Both the position numbers and the translations under genes were made by a program. From the NCBI RefSeq assembly GCF_035944375.1, contig NZ_DASZBE010000043.1: a stretch of 64,000 nucleotides of DNA; one strand, 5' to 3'. Below the pieces are notes generated by a model. It was not told the DNA's origin, ran no database searches, and saw nothing but the letters and a program-made list of their open reading frames with translations. The stretch comes from Allobosea sp035944375. Its GTDB lineage: Bacteria > Pseudomonadota > Alphaproteobacteria > Rhizobiales > Beijerinckiaceae. Positions 1-8,801 of this stretch are shown here, one piece after another (the first letter of the stretch is position 1; the number at the start of each line of letters is the position of its first letter).

Positions 1-118
1 TGGTGAGCTGGGTGCGGATGTCGACATCCGCCGGCATGACCTCGGAGGGGCCGGGCTCCAGCAGCACGTCGTCGAAGGTGAGACCGTCGCGAATCAGGCC
101 GTCGAGCATAAGCGTCAT
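1..118 (-). CDS. guaB: IMP dehydrogenase, N-terminal fragment (runs off the left edge)
   Basis: Only the first 39 codons are in the window. The reverse strand reads MTLMLDGLIRDG followed by LTFDDVLLEPG and a DIRTQLT element. This is the characteristic N-terminus of IMPDH (LTFDDVLL-x-P plus the strand before the barrel). The family oxidises IMP to XMP with NAD, the first committed step of GMP synthesis, in the cytosol. The ATG at 118 is preceded by GGAG at a 6-nt spacing. In-frame GTG codons lie slightly further upstream, so the start is not certain. The coding region continues to the left of base 1. Confidence 0.85.
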   Translation of the reverse strand, partial: MTLMLDGLIRDGLTFDDVLLEPGPSEVMPADVDIRTQLT

Positions 119-286
119 CGTCAACTCCGACACCGGCACGGGCCGGTTCTGCTGCGGTCTTGCGGGAGGAGCCCGCGACCGGGTTGACGAGGCCCGTTAG
201 CATGGGCTCCCCGCCGCCGCTAGAGCGCCACGCCACAAAATTTGCTGCGGCGCGGCGAAGCGTGTCGGCAGGGAGGGCGCCGTAGC

Positions 287-631
287 TTATCCCTGGCGCT
301 GGGGGTTCGAGCGGACCGCACCGGCGGGCACGCGCGGCGCGCTCGGAGCGACGCCAAAGCAGCCGGCCTGGAACACTGTGTGGCCCTCGCGGTTGGCCAT
401 CTCCTGGCAGTCCTTCTGCCGCAAGCAATTCATCACACGCAGGCTGTCGCCGGAGCCGGGCGAGACGACCGGCTGGGCACAACCGATCTCCCAGCTCGTC
501 GCGGGATTTTGCGCTGGCTGGGCCTGGACGGCGCGCCCGCCCGCGCCGGCGACGCCCAGCCCGGCGAGGGCGCAGAGCCCGGTGAAGCGAATGGCCCGGC
601 GCAGGTTGGGGAGAGGAAGACGGTCGAACAT
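287..631 (-). CDS. Small exported protein with four cysteines, function unknown
   Basis: A 114-residue protein whose ATG at 631 has GGAGG five bases upstream. The N-terminus has basic residues (NLRRAIR), then a hydrophobic stretch LCALAGLGVAGAGG and an Ala-Gln cleavage-like site (VQAQPAQ), so it is probably secreted to the periplasm. The mature part is short (about 75 residues) and has four cysteines: one in IGCAQP, two in MNCLRQKDC and one in AGCFG. They could form two disulfides. I do not recognise the family. It is divergent from the MFS exporter and co-directional with guaB. Confidence 0.6.
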   Translation of the reverse strand: MFDRLPLPNLRRAIRFTGLCALAGLGVAGAGGRAVQAQPAQNPATSWEIGCAQPVVSPGSGDSLRVMNCLRQKDCQEMANREGHTVFQAGCFGVAPSAPRVPAGAVRSNPQRQG

Positions 632-868
632 GCGGACCTCCGGAAGCGTGAACTGTGGCGCCCCTGTGCCGTTCAGATGGGGGCGGGCTGCCGGCGGCGT
701 CACTGCGCAGAACGCATGGCGGCGCTGCTCCGGGGCCAGGTTATCCGATACAACGCATGGCAGCCCTGCGTGTTGCACCCGATCCGGAGGAGCTCCGGCG
801 CCGATCCTGCCCTCTTCTTGCCCGGCTCCGGGCGTTAAGGCTGCCATCTTCCCGCGAGGACAACCGTC

Positions 869-2320
869 TTGCAGCGCGCCAAACTCCTGCCCCTGATCGT
901 CGCCTGTGCGCTGTTCATGGAGAACACCGATTCGACGGTGATCGCGACCTCGCTGCCAGTGATCGCGCAGTCGCTCGGCGAGGACCCGATCTCGCTCAAG
1001 CTGGCGCTGACGTCCTATCTCGTCAGCCTCGCCGTCTTCATCCCGATCTCCGGCTGGATGGCGGACCGCTATGGCGCGCGCACGATCTTCCGGGCGGCAC
1101 TGGCGGTGTTCATGCTGGGCTCGGTCCTGTGCGCGCTGTCGAATTCGCTCGGCGCCTTCGTCGGCGCGCGCTTCGTGCAGGGCATGGGCGGGGCGATGAT
1201 GGTCCCGGTCGGGCGGCTCGTCATCCTGCGCAGCGTCAGCAAGTCCGAACTCGTCGGCGCGCTCGCCTATCTGACGGTCCCGGCGCTGGTCGGCCCCGTG
1301 GTCGGGCCGCCGCTGGGTGGGTTCATCACGACCTATTTCGACTGGCGCTGGATCTTCTTCATCAACATCCCGATCGGGATCGTCGGAATCGTGCTGGCGA
1401 GCCTGTTCTTCGAGGATGTACGCGAGGAGGACGTCGCCCCCCTCGACATCCGCGGCTTCCTGCTCTCGGCCTTCGGCTTCGCCAGCCTGATGCTGGGCCT
1501 GGCGACGGGCGGGCGTCATCTCGTGCCCGCCGCCGTGTCCTATGGCTGCGTCATTGCGGGCATCGCGGCGCTGGTCGCTTACTGGTTCCATTCGCGACGC
1601 GTCGCCCATCCCGTGCTGAACCTGTCGCTGCTGAAGATCCCGACCTACCGGATCGGCGTCGTCGGCGGCTCGATCTTCCGCACCGGGATCGGCGCGATTC
1701 CCTTCCTCCTGCCGCTGATGCTGCAGCTCGGCTTCGGGCTCGACGCGCTGCAATCGGGGCTGATCACCTTCGTCTCCGCGGCGGGCGCGCTTTTGATGAA
1801 GACGGCGGCCAAGACCATTCTCGCCCGCTACGGTTTCCGGCGCGTGCTGACCTTCAACGCCGTGGTCGGCGCGGCTTTCCTGGCGGCGTCCGGGCTGTTC
1901 ACCCCTTCGACGCCACACTGGATCATGCTCTGCGTGCTGCTGGTCGGCGGCTGCTTCCGCTCGCTGCAGTTCACCGGCATCAACGCGCTGAGCTATGCCG
2001 ACGTTTCCAACAGGGACATGTCGGGTGCGACCAGCCTGTCGAGCGTGGCCCAGCAGCTCTCACTCAGCATGGGCGTCACGATCGGGGCCTTCGCTCTGGA
2101 GGCCGCCAATCTCGTCCATGGCGGGGGCGCGCTGGGTGCGGCCGATTTCTGGCCTGCCTTCGTGCTGGTCGGGCTGATCTCGGCCTCCTCCGTGCTGGTG
2201 ATGGCGCGACTTGCACCCGATGCCGGAGCGGAGGTGTCGGGGCATATCCTCGCCGAGGTCCCCGCCAGCGGGCCCAAGGCGACGGCCCAGGCGATCGCGG
2301 ACCAGAAGCCGCTGGAGTGA
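869..2320 (+). CDS. MFS drug:proton antiporter, DHA2 (14-TMS) family
   Basis: A 483-residue, strongly hydrophobic protein typical in length for EmrB/QacA-like exporters in the inner membrane. The first helix carries the DHA2 signature ENTDSTVIATSLPVI. The loop between helices 2 and 3 carries MFS motif A (GWMADRYGARTIF, around residues 62-74). The proline/glycine-rich antiporter motif C is visible as LVGPVVGPPLGG. The start is a TTG at 869 with GAGGA eight bases upstream, which fits the N-terminus of homologues. The substrate cannot be read from sequence, and there is no adjacent membrane-fusion protein, so it may act alone. Homologues export drugs or organic compounds using the proton gradient. 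Confidence 0.85.
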   Translation: MQRAKLLPLIVACALFMENTDSTVIATSLPVIAQSLGEDPISLKLALTSYLVSLAVFIPISGWMADRYGARTIFRAALAVFMLGSVLCALSNSLGAFVGARFVQGMGGAMMVPVGRLVILRSVSKSELVGALAYLTVPALVGPVVGPPLGGFITTYFDWRWIFFINIPIGIVGIVLASLFFEDVREEDVAPLDIRGFLLSAFGFASLMLGLATGGRHLVPAAVSYGCVIAGIAALVAYWFHSRRVAHPVLNLSLLKIPTYRIGVVGGSIFRTGIGAIPFLLPLMLQLGFGLDALQSGLITFVSAAGALLMKTAAKTILARYGFRRVLTFNAVVGAAFLAASGLFTPSTPHWIMLCVLLVGGCFRSLQFTGINALSYADVSNRDMSGATSLSSVAQQLSLSMGVTIGAFALEAANLVHGGGALGAADFWPAFVLVGLISASSVLVMARLAPDAGAEVSGHILAEVPASGPKATAQAIADQKPLE

Positions 2321-2372
2321 TGGCCGTCGCGGTCGTCTTGTCATCTGTCGTTGCGGCAGGGCATGATGACGC

Positions 2373-2999
2373 ATGGACCCGGCGGAACCCCGCGCCCCGG
2401 CAGATTACGACCTCGCGATCGGCGATGGCGCGATGCGCCTCAAGCTCACAGAGGCGCGGCTGACGCTCAGCGACGAGGGTATCAGCTACACCCTCGATGG
2501 CCGTGAGGGGCTGCGCCTGTTCTCGCAGCTGCGCTCGGTCCGGATCCAGGCGGTCCATGGCGGAAGGCACAGCCCCGCCTGGGAGGCGATGATCGAACTC
2601 TTCTTCGCGCGGGGCCGGCCGCTGCTGGTGCATTCCAGCACGCCCATGGGAGGCCACGATCCCGTGCGGGATCCCGTCTTCATTGCCTTCGTCGAGGATC
2701 TGCACCGGCGCATTCCGCCGGACCACGCCGCGCGCGTTCGCTTCCTGCGCGGCGTGCCGGAGGGCCGGCACCGCTTCCTGCAGGGCGTACTGGTCCTCTT
2801 CCTGATCGTCTTCGGCAGCGCGGGCGGCTTCATCCTGCTGAAGACGGCGGGCGGTATCATCCCCGTCGCAGAGATGCTGTTCCCCATGCTCGCGCTGGTC
2901 GGCTTCGGGGTGTGGGTCTGGCAGTCGGTGGAGAAGAGCAAGCCAGGGACCTACAGCCCCGACAGGCTGCCGCGCGATCTGTTTCCGGAGCGGGACTGA
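2373..2999 (+). CDS. Hypothetical protein with two C-terminal membrane helices
   Basis: A 208-residue protein. Residues 1-140 look soluble, with strand-rich segments (MRLKLTEARLTLSDEGISYTL and similar) resembling a PH-like or DUF fold. Two hydrophobic helices follow: VLVLFLIVFGSAGGFILL and AEMLFPMLALVGFGVWVW. A short charged tail ends the protein. It would sit in the inner membrane with the N-terminal domain most likely cytoplasmic. It follows the MFS gene by about 50 bp and could be co-transcribed with it. It ends 28 bp before the convergent rlmE stop. The family is not recognised. Confidence 0.65.
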   Translation: MDPAEPRAPADYDLAIGDGAMRLKLTEARLTLSDEGISYTLDGREGLRLFSQLRSVRIQAVHGGRHSPAWEAMIELFFARGRPLLVHSSTPMGGHDPVRDPVFIAFVEDLHRRIPPDHAARVRFLRGVPEGRHRFLQGVLVLFLIVFGSAGGFILLKTAGGIIPVAEMLFPMLALVGFGVWVWQSVEKSKPGTYSPDRLPRDLFPERD

Positions 3000-3027
3000 T
3001 CGGCGGCCTCCTGGCGCCCAAGCAACG

Positions 3028-3858
3028 CTACGTGGCGTCCTCGCCCGGCTCTTCCGCCCTCCGCCGGAACCCCGTCGCCAGCACATAGAGTTCCGAGGAA
3101 TCCGAGCGGCTCGAGGCAGGCTTGATGTTGCGAACGGTGGTGAAATCGCGCTTCAGGCCACCCAGCAGGGTCGCGCTGTCGCCGCCCTGGAACAGCTTGG
3201 CGAGGAAGAAGCCGCCGGGCGCGAGGACCGAATGGGCGAAGTCGAGTGCCGCCTCTGCCAGCGCGATGATCTTGATGTGGTCGGTCTTCTTGTGGCCGGT
3301 GGTGTTGGCGGCCATGTCGGACATGACGCCGTCGGCGCGCCCGCCCAGGCGCTGGGTGAGGAGGGCGGGGGCCTCCTCGTCCATGAAGTCCATCTCGACC
3401 AGATCGACGCCGGGGATGGGGTCGACCGGCAGCAGGTCGATGCCGACGATGCGGCCCTTGCCCTTGTCGAGGCCGATGCGCGCCGCCGCGATCTGGCACC
3501 AGCCGCCCGGCGCGCAGCCGAGATCGATCAGCTTCTGGCCCGGCTTCAGGAAGCGATACTTGTCGTCCATCTCCTCGAGCTTGAAGGCGGCGCGGGAGCG
3601 GTAGCCCAGCTCGCGGGCGCGCTTCACATAGGGGTCGTTGAGCTGGCGCTCGAGCCAGAGCTGCGAGGAGTGCTTGAGCTTGCCGGCCTTCTTGACCTTG
3701 ACGCGCATGTCGCGCGCGCCGCCGCCGCCGGCCACGGTCTTGGGAGCCTGCTTGCCGGGCACGCGCGCGCCGGCCCCGCCTGCCTTGGCCGCGCCCGTCT
3801 TCGGGGAGCCCGTGCCCTTACCCCCGGCCTTGGCGCCTCCTGTCTTGCCGCCGCTCAT
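3028..3858 (-). CDS. rlmE: 23S rRNA 2'-O-methyltransferase RlmE (FtsJ/RrmJ) with a low-complexity N-terminal extension
   Basis: A 276-residue SAM-dependent methyltransferase. The family methylates U2552 (E. coli numbering) in the A-loop of 23S rRNA, late in 50S assembly. The SAM-binding motif DLGCAPGGW is at 112-120. The K-D-K-E catalytic set is visible at K93 (SRAAFKL), D181 (MSDMAAN), K221 (LAKLFQGG) and E256 (SSELYVL). The core starts near residue 52. The first 50 residues are a Gly/Lys/Ala-rich low-complexity tail, a common feature of alphaproteobacterial RlmE and probably an RNA-contacting tail. It lies 45 bp downstream of the Ppx/GppA gene on the same strand, consistent with a two-gene operon. 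Confidence 0.92.
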   Translation of the reverse strand: MSGGKTGGAKAGGKGTGSPKTGAAKAGGAGARVPGKQAPKTVAGGGGARDMRVKVKKAGKLKHSSQLWLERQLNDPYVKRARELGYRSRAAFKLEEMDDKYRFLKPGQKLIDLGCAPGGWCQIAAARIGLDKGKGRIVGIDLLPVDPIPGVDLVEMDFMDEEAPALLTQRLGGRADGVMSDMAANTTGHKKTDHIKIIALAEAALDFAHSVLAPGGFFLAKLFQGGDSATLLGGLKRDFTTVRNIKPASSRSDSSELYVLATGFRRRAEEPGEDAT

Positions 3859-3903
3859 GCCGGGGGCCGGATCGCGAAGGCGGGTCGTGGGGACAGCGTC
3901 ATC

Positions 3904-5034
3904 TCATCTCCGGCGCCAGGCGCGGTCTTCATGCATCATCCTGAGCAGGATGCCTTCGCGCAGGCCACGATCGGCGATGCGGACGCGCTCGCTGGGGAAG
4001 GCGCGGCGGATCGCTTCGAAGATGGCGCAGCCGGCCAGCACGAGATCGGCCCGCTCGCGGCCGATGCAGGCATTGGCCGCCCGGGCTGCGTAGTCCATTT
4101 CGACGAGCCGGTCGATGACGGCGAGGATGTCGTCCTGCCGCATCCACAGCCCGTCCACCTCGCGCCGGTCATAACGGGCGAGGCCGAGATGGATGCCGGC
4201 GACCGTCGTCACCGTGCCGGAGGTGCCGAGCAGGTGGAAATTCCGGGCGCCGCTGGCGGCAGCGGCCTTTGCGGCGAAGGCCTTCAGTTCGCGGGCACAA
4301 TCCTCGACCATGGTCTCGAACAGCGCGCGGCTGACGTCGACGCCGCCATAGCGCTCGGCCACCGTGACGACGCCGATCGGCAGCGAGGCCCATTCACGGA
4401 TGCGTGCGGCCGGGTCGCGCGCCTCGTTGCGGCCGCCCATCCAGATGATCTCGGTCGAGCCGCCGCCGATGTCGAAGACGATCACGCCCTCGGCGGCTGG
4501 ATCGGCCAGTGCGGCGCAGCCGGAGACGGCCAGCGCGGCCTCCGTGCGCTGGTCGATGATCTCGAGCTCGAGCTGCGCCTCGACCGCGACGCGGCGGACG
4601 AAATCGGATCCGTTGATCGCGGCGCGGCAGGCTTCCGTCGTCACCAGCCGGGCGCGGGTGACGTTGCGGTGGAGCATCTTGCCGCGGCAGATCTTGAGCG
4701 CGTCGACGGCGCGGTCCATCGCCGCGTCACAGAGGCGGCTGCTGGCGGCCAGACCCTCGCCCAGCCGCACGATCCGCGAAAAGGCGTCGACGACGCGAAA
4801 GCCGTGCTGCGCCGGCCGCGCGATCAGCAGGCGACAATTGTTGGTACCGAGATCGAGCGCGGCATAGGTCGCGGCCGGATGGCGCGGCGCGGCTTGCGGA
4901 TCGGCCGCCGGGCGGGGACCGCTGAAGGGTGCGCCTGATCCGGAAAGGGGCTGGCCGAAAGCCGCGCCGAGCAGAGCGCTGGCCGGTGGCGGGCTGGTGC
5001 CGTGGCCATGCGGCAGCGTCGCCGCCGCCATCAT
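3904..5034 (-). CDS. Ppx/GppA-family phosphatase (exopolyphosphatase / pppGpp phosphohydrolase)
   Basis: A protein of about 376 residues with the ASKHA-fold phosphate loops of the Ppx/GppA family: AALDLGTNNCRLLIARP near the N-terminus and VIVFDIGGGSTEIIWMGG in the middle, followed by the GTSGTVTT segment. Family members hydrolyse terminal phosphates of inorganic polyphosphate and/or convert pppGpp to ppGpp; sequence alone does not separate the two. It lacks the C-terminal HD domain of long Ppx proteins, as is usual in the alphaproteobacterial short form. Tandem ATGs occur at 5034 and 5031; AGGAG is three bases before the first and six before the second, so 5031 may be the true start. The first 55 residues are Pro/Ala-rich and not part of the fold. 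It is the likely first gene of an operon with rlmE and is divergent from glpK. Confidence 0.88.
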   Translation of the reverse strand: MMAAATLPHGHGTSPPPASALLGAAFGQPLSGSGAPFSGPRPAADPQAAPRHPAATYAALDLGTNNCRLLIARPAQHGFRVVDAFSRIVRLGEGLAASSRLCDAAMDRAVDALKICRGKMLHRNVTRARLVTTEACRAAINGSDFVRRVAVEAQLELEIIDQRTEAALAVSGCAALADPAAEGVIVFDIGGGSTEIIWMGGRNEARDPAARIREWASLPIGVVTVAERYGGVDVSRALFETMVEDCARELKAFAAKAAAASGARNFHLLGTSGTVTTVAGIHLGLARYDRREVDGLWMRQDDILAVIDRLVEMDYAARAANACIGRERADLVLAGCAIFEAIRRAFPSERVRIADRGLREGILLRMMHEDRAWRRR

Positions 5035-5312
5035 TCGCTCCTGCCGGTCCTCGACCTCCACGCCGCCGTTCCCCTGACCTGCCGCCGGGCCCGCCTCGCG
5101 GCGGATGGCCCTGCGGACGCATCGGGCGAAAGCCCTGACACGCCTTGGATTCGAAGCGTAACAACAGCGGGACCGCAGTGCCAAGCGGAACCTTCTGTCA
5201 CGGCCCGTTCGGCGGTGGAGGTCCGGGCCTTGCCCTGGCGGGGAGGCTTGCGCCAGTCTTTGCCGCCACGGGCCCGGCAGGACGGGCCGCAGCCGCAGAA
5301 AGGGAGGCCGAC

Positions 5313-6842
5313 ATGGCCGCCGCACGCCATCTCCTCGCGATCGACCAGGGCACGACCTCCTCGCGCGCGCTCGTCTTCGATTCGGGCCTCGGGCTCGTCG
5401 CCAGCGCCCAGCGCGAGTTCGCCCAGCATTTTCCGGCCTCCGGCTGGGTCGAGCACGAGCCGGAGGACATCTGGGAAAGCGTGCTGGCGACCTGCCGCGA
5501 GGCGATCGCCAGGGCCGGGGTGACCGCCGCCGACATCGCCGCGATCGGCATCACCAACCAGCGCGAGACGACGCTGGTCTGGGACCGGAAGACCGGCCGC
5601 GCCATCCACCGCGCCATCGTCTGGCAGGACCGCCGCACGGCCCCGGCCTGCGCCGCCCTCGTCGCTGCCGGCCATGAGGCGCTGGTCGCAGCCCGCACCG
5701 GCCTGCGGATCGATCCCTATTTCTCGGCGACCAAGATCGCCTGGCTGCTCGACAATGTGCCTGGCGCGAGGCGTCGCGCGGAAGCGGGCGAACTCGCCTT
5801 CGGCACGGTCGACAGCTTCCTCCTCTGGCGCCTGACCGGCGGGGCCGTGCATGCGACCGACGCCACCAACGCCTCGCGCAGCCTGATCTTCGACATCCAT
5901 CGCGGCGTCTGGGACGAGGAACTGCTGGCTCTGTTCGACATCCCGGCCTCGCTGTTGCCGCAGGTGAAGGACTGCGCCGGCCTGTTCGGGCAGACCGACC
6001 CCGCGCTGTTCGGCGGGTCCATCCCCGTGCGCGGCATCGCCGGGGACCAGCAGGCGGCGACGATCGGCCAGGCCTGCTTCGCGCCGGGCATGGTCAAGTC
6101 GACCTATGGCACCGGCTGCTTTGCGCTGCTGAACACCGGGGAGGCGCCCGTCGCCTCGCAGCACCGGCTGCTCAGCACGGTCGCCTATCAGCTCGAGGGC
6201 CGGCGCACCTATGCGCTCGAGGGCTCGATCTTCATCGCGGGCGCGGCGGTGCAATGGCTGCGCGACGGGCTCGGCCTGATCAAGGAGGCGAGCGAGACCG
6301 GGCCGCTGGCGCGCGCCGCCGATCCGGCGCAGGAGGTCTATCTGGTGCCGGCCTTCGTCGGGCTCGGCGCGCCGCACTGGGACGCCGAGGCGCGCGGCGC
6401 GATCTTCGGACTGACCCGCAATTCCGGGCCGCGCGAATTCGCCAAGGCGGCGCTGGAGGCCGTCTGCTACCAGACGCTCGACCTGATCGAGGCGATGCAT
6501 GCCGACTGGGGACAGAGCGCGGGCGGCGCCGGGCAGGGGACGGGGCAAGTCGCGCGCTCGGTGCTGCGGGTGGATGGCGGGATGGCGGCGTCCGACTGGA
6601 CGATGCAGCGCCTCGCCGATCTGCTCGATCTCCCGGTGGACAGGCCGAGCCTGCGCGAGACCACCGCGCTGGGCGCGGCCTATCTCGCCGGTCTCGACGC
6701 CGGACTGCTGCCCGAGCCCGACCGCTTCGCCGATCTCTGGCGGCTCGAGCGCCGCTTCACGCCGGGCATGGCCGACAGCGAGCGCCACCGCAAGATCGCG
6801 GGCTGGCGCGACGCGGTGAGGCGGACGCTGAGCGACCATTGA
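5313..6842 (+). CDS. glpK: Glycerol kinase
   Basis: A 509-residue FGGY-family kinase, the normal length for GlpK. It phosphorylates glycerol to sn-glycerol 3-phosphate with ATP in the cytosol. The N-terminal ATP-phosphate loop is LLAIDQGTTSSRALVFD. The GITNQRETTLVWD element of the family and the C-terminal RVDGGMAASDWTMQ nucleotide-binding element are both present. The ATG at 5313 has a strong AGGGAGG five bases upstream, so the longer in-frame reading from 5145 is rejected. No glpF, glpD or glpR is adjacent, so it is a single-gene unit divergent from the Ppx/GppA gene. Confidence 0.95.
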   Translation: MAAARHLLAIDQGTTSSRALVFDSGLGLVASAQREFAQHFPASGWVEHEPEDIWESVLATCREAIARAGVTAADIAAIGITNQRETTLVWDRKTGRAIHRAIVWQDRRTAPACAALVAAGHEALVAARTGLRIDPYFSATKIAWLLDNVPGARRRAEAGELAFGTVDSFLLWRLTGGAVHATDATNASRSLIFDIHRGVWDEELLALFDIPASLLPQVKDCAGLFGQTDPALFGGSIPVRGIAGDQQAATIGQACFAPGMVKSTYGTGCFALLNTGEAPVASQHRLLSTVAYQLEGRRTYALEGSIFIAGAAVQWLRDGLGLIKEASETGPLARAADPAQEVYLVPAFVGLGAPHWDAEARGAIFGLTRNSGPREFAKAALEAVCYQTLDLIEAMHADWGQSAGGAGQGTGQVARSVLRVDGGMAASDWTMQRLADLLDLPVDRPSLRETTALGAAYLAGLDAGLLPEPDRFADLWRLERRFTPGMADSERHRKIAGWRDAVRRTLSDH

Positions 6843-7072
6843 GGCTGCAGCCCCGCGAGAGGCGGCCCGTCCCACGGCCGTTGACCGTGTCGGCAGATCG
6901 TTCGCCCGCTTCCGGGGAAGCCCCTTGCCCGAAGGGAAGCCCGGCCCGATGATGCGGCCATGGCAGCGAGACGGGGCGGGGGCTTCCGGTTGGGCGGGTC
7001 TTTGGACGACAGGGCGCCATGCGGCGGACCCCGCCGCGCAGCGGCGCGGCGGGTGATGGTTGTCGGGCGGCC

Positions 7073-8800
7073 ATGAAGCCGGATGTGCTGACGTCTGCCC
7101 TGGCCGAATGCCGGCGCGCTTTCTGGTCTGTCGGCCTGGTGAGCTGCGTCACCAACCTGCTGATGTTCGCTGGCCCGATCTACATGCTGCAGGTCTATGA
7201 CCGGGTCATTCCCGGCCGCAGCATCCCGACCCTCGTCGGCCTGACTGCGATCCTGATCGCCGCCTTCGCCTTCCAGGGCTTCCTCGACGCGCTGCGCAAC
7301 CGGCTCGTCATCCGCATCGGGCGGCTGCTCGACGAGCGCCTGGCCGGGCCCGTGCACGGTGCGGTCCTGCTGCTCGCCCGGCAGAACCGCCCGCCCGGCG
7401 AAAGCAGCCAGCCCCTGCGCGACCTCGACATGATCCGGGTCTTCCTCTCCGGTCCGGGGCCGGCGGCGATCTTCGACATGCCGTGGATCGTTGTCTTCGT
7501 CACGGTCTGCTTCCTGATCCACCCGATCGTCGGCCTGGCCGCGATCGTAAGCGCGCTCCTGCTCATCGGCCTGACCGTGCTGACCGAGCTGAATGGCCGC
7601 GAGGCCCAGCGCGAGACCCTGCGCGAGACGGCCGGGCGGCAATCCCTGATCGAGGCGGCGCGGCAGAATGCGGCGATGGTCAAGGCGCTCGGCATGACGC
7701 CGGCGCTGCGCGAGCGCTGGCTGCGCGTCAACCGCCGCTATCTCGATGCCATGCAGCGCAGCAGCGACACGATCGGCGGCTTCGGCAGTGCGTCGCGGAC
7801 AATGCGGCTGCTCGTCCAGTCTCTGGTGCTCGGGCTCGGCGCCTATCTGGTGATCCAGGGCGAAATGACCGCCGGAGCGGTGATCGCCTGCTCGATCATG
7901 ATCGGGCGGGCGCTGGCGCCTGTCGAATCGGCGATCGGGAGCTGGGCCGGGTTCACCCAGGCACGCCAGGCCGTCTCGCGCCTGAAGCGCCTCTTCGCCG
8001 CGGTCCAGGCGCCGGGCGAGGCCACGCAACTGCCGGCGCCGGTGGCGTCGCTGCAGGTCGAGGCTCTCGTCGTCGCCGCCCCCGGCGCGATGGGCGCCCT
8101 GCTGCAGCAGATCGCTTTCGGGCTGAAGGCGGGCGACGCGCTCGGCATCATCGGCCCCAGCGCCGCTGGCAAGAGCTCGCTCGCGCGGGTCCTGGTCGGA
8201 GCCTGGCCGGCGGCGCGCGGCGCGGTGCGGCTCGACGGGGCGCTGATCGACCACTGGGACCCGGTCGCGCTCGCCCGCCATGTCGGCTACCTGCCGCAGG
8301 ATGTCAGCCTGTTCGACGGCACCGTGGCGGAGAACATCGCCCGGATGGCGGTCGATCCCGATCCCGCCGCGGTCGTCGCCGCTGCCAAGGCGGCCGGCGC
8401 CCATGAGATGGTGCTGCGCCTGCCGGGCGGCTACGACACGGTGATCGGAGAGGGCGGCGTTACGCTCTCCGGCGGACAACGCCAGCGCGTCGCGCTCGCC
8501 CAGGCGCTCTACGGCGATCCCTTCCTCGTCGTGCTCGACGAGCCCAATGCCAATCTCGATCGCGACGGCGAGGCGGCGCTGGCCGAGGCGATCCTCGGCG
8601 TCAAGGCGCGTGGCGGCATCGTCGTGGCGATCGCGCACCGGCCGAACGCTGTCGGCGTCTGCGACTATGTGCTCTATCTCGGCCAGGGCACGCAGCTGGC
8701 CTTCGGACCGCGTGACGAGGTGCTCCGCAAGATCATCGCCGCGACCTCCGCCGGCGCGAACGACGGCCGACGGGTCGAACGCCGCAGTGAGGTCGCCTGA
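7073..8800 (+). CDS. Type I secretion system permease/ATPase (PrtD/HlyB-like)
   Basis: A 575-residue ABC exporter half-transporter. The N-terminal part has the membrane helices of the type I exporter permease (MFAGPIYMLQVYDRVIP is the hallmark element of this subfamily). The C-terminal ATPase has Walker A GPSAAGKSS near residue 360, the signature LSGGQRQRVALAQAL, and Walker B VVLDEPNANLD. There is no N-terminal C39 peptidase-like domain, so it belongs to the PrtD class. It would form the inner-membrane pump of a tripartite exporter with the HlyD-like protein that starts two bases after its stop. An earlier in-frame ATG exists at 7019; 7073 is chosen because MKPDVLTSAL matches the usual start of the family. 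The giant RTX protein downstream is the obvious substrate. No TolC gene lies in the window. Confidence 0.9.
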   Translation: MKPDVLTSALAECRRAFWSVGLVSCVTNLLMFAGPIYMLQVYDRVIPGRSIPTLVGLTAILIAAFAFQGFLDALRNRLVIRIGRLLDERLAGPVHGAVLLLARQNRPPGESSQPLRDLDMIRVFLSGPGPAAIFDMPWIVVFVTVCFLIHPIVGLAAIVSALLLIGLTVLTELNGREAQRETLRETAGRQSLIEAARQNAAMVKALGMTPALRERWLRVNRRYLDAMQRSSDTIGGFGSASRTMRLLVQSLVLGLGAYLVIQGEMTAGAVIACSIMIGRALAPVESAIGSWAGFTQARQAVSRLKRLFAAVQAPGEATQLPAPVASLQVEALVVAAPGAMGALLQQIAFGLKAGDALGIIGPSAAGKSSLARVLVGAWPAARGAVRLDGALIDHWDPVALARHVGYLPQDVSLFDGTVAENIARMAVDPDPAAVVAAAKAAGAHEMVLRLPGGYDTVIGEGGVTLSGGQRQRVALAQALYGDPFLVVLDEPNANLDRDGEAALAEAILGVKARGGIVVAIAHRPNAVGVCDYVLYLGQGTQLAFGPRDEVLRKIIAATSAGANDGRRVERRSEVA

Positions 8801-8801
8801 G

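Noticed and set aside
3..200. Plus-strand frame of 65 codons at the left edge
   Set aside because: The opposite strand encodes the conserved IMPDH N-terminus with its own ribosome site, so this frame is its shadow.
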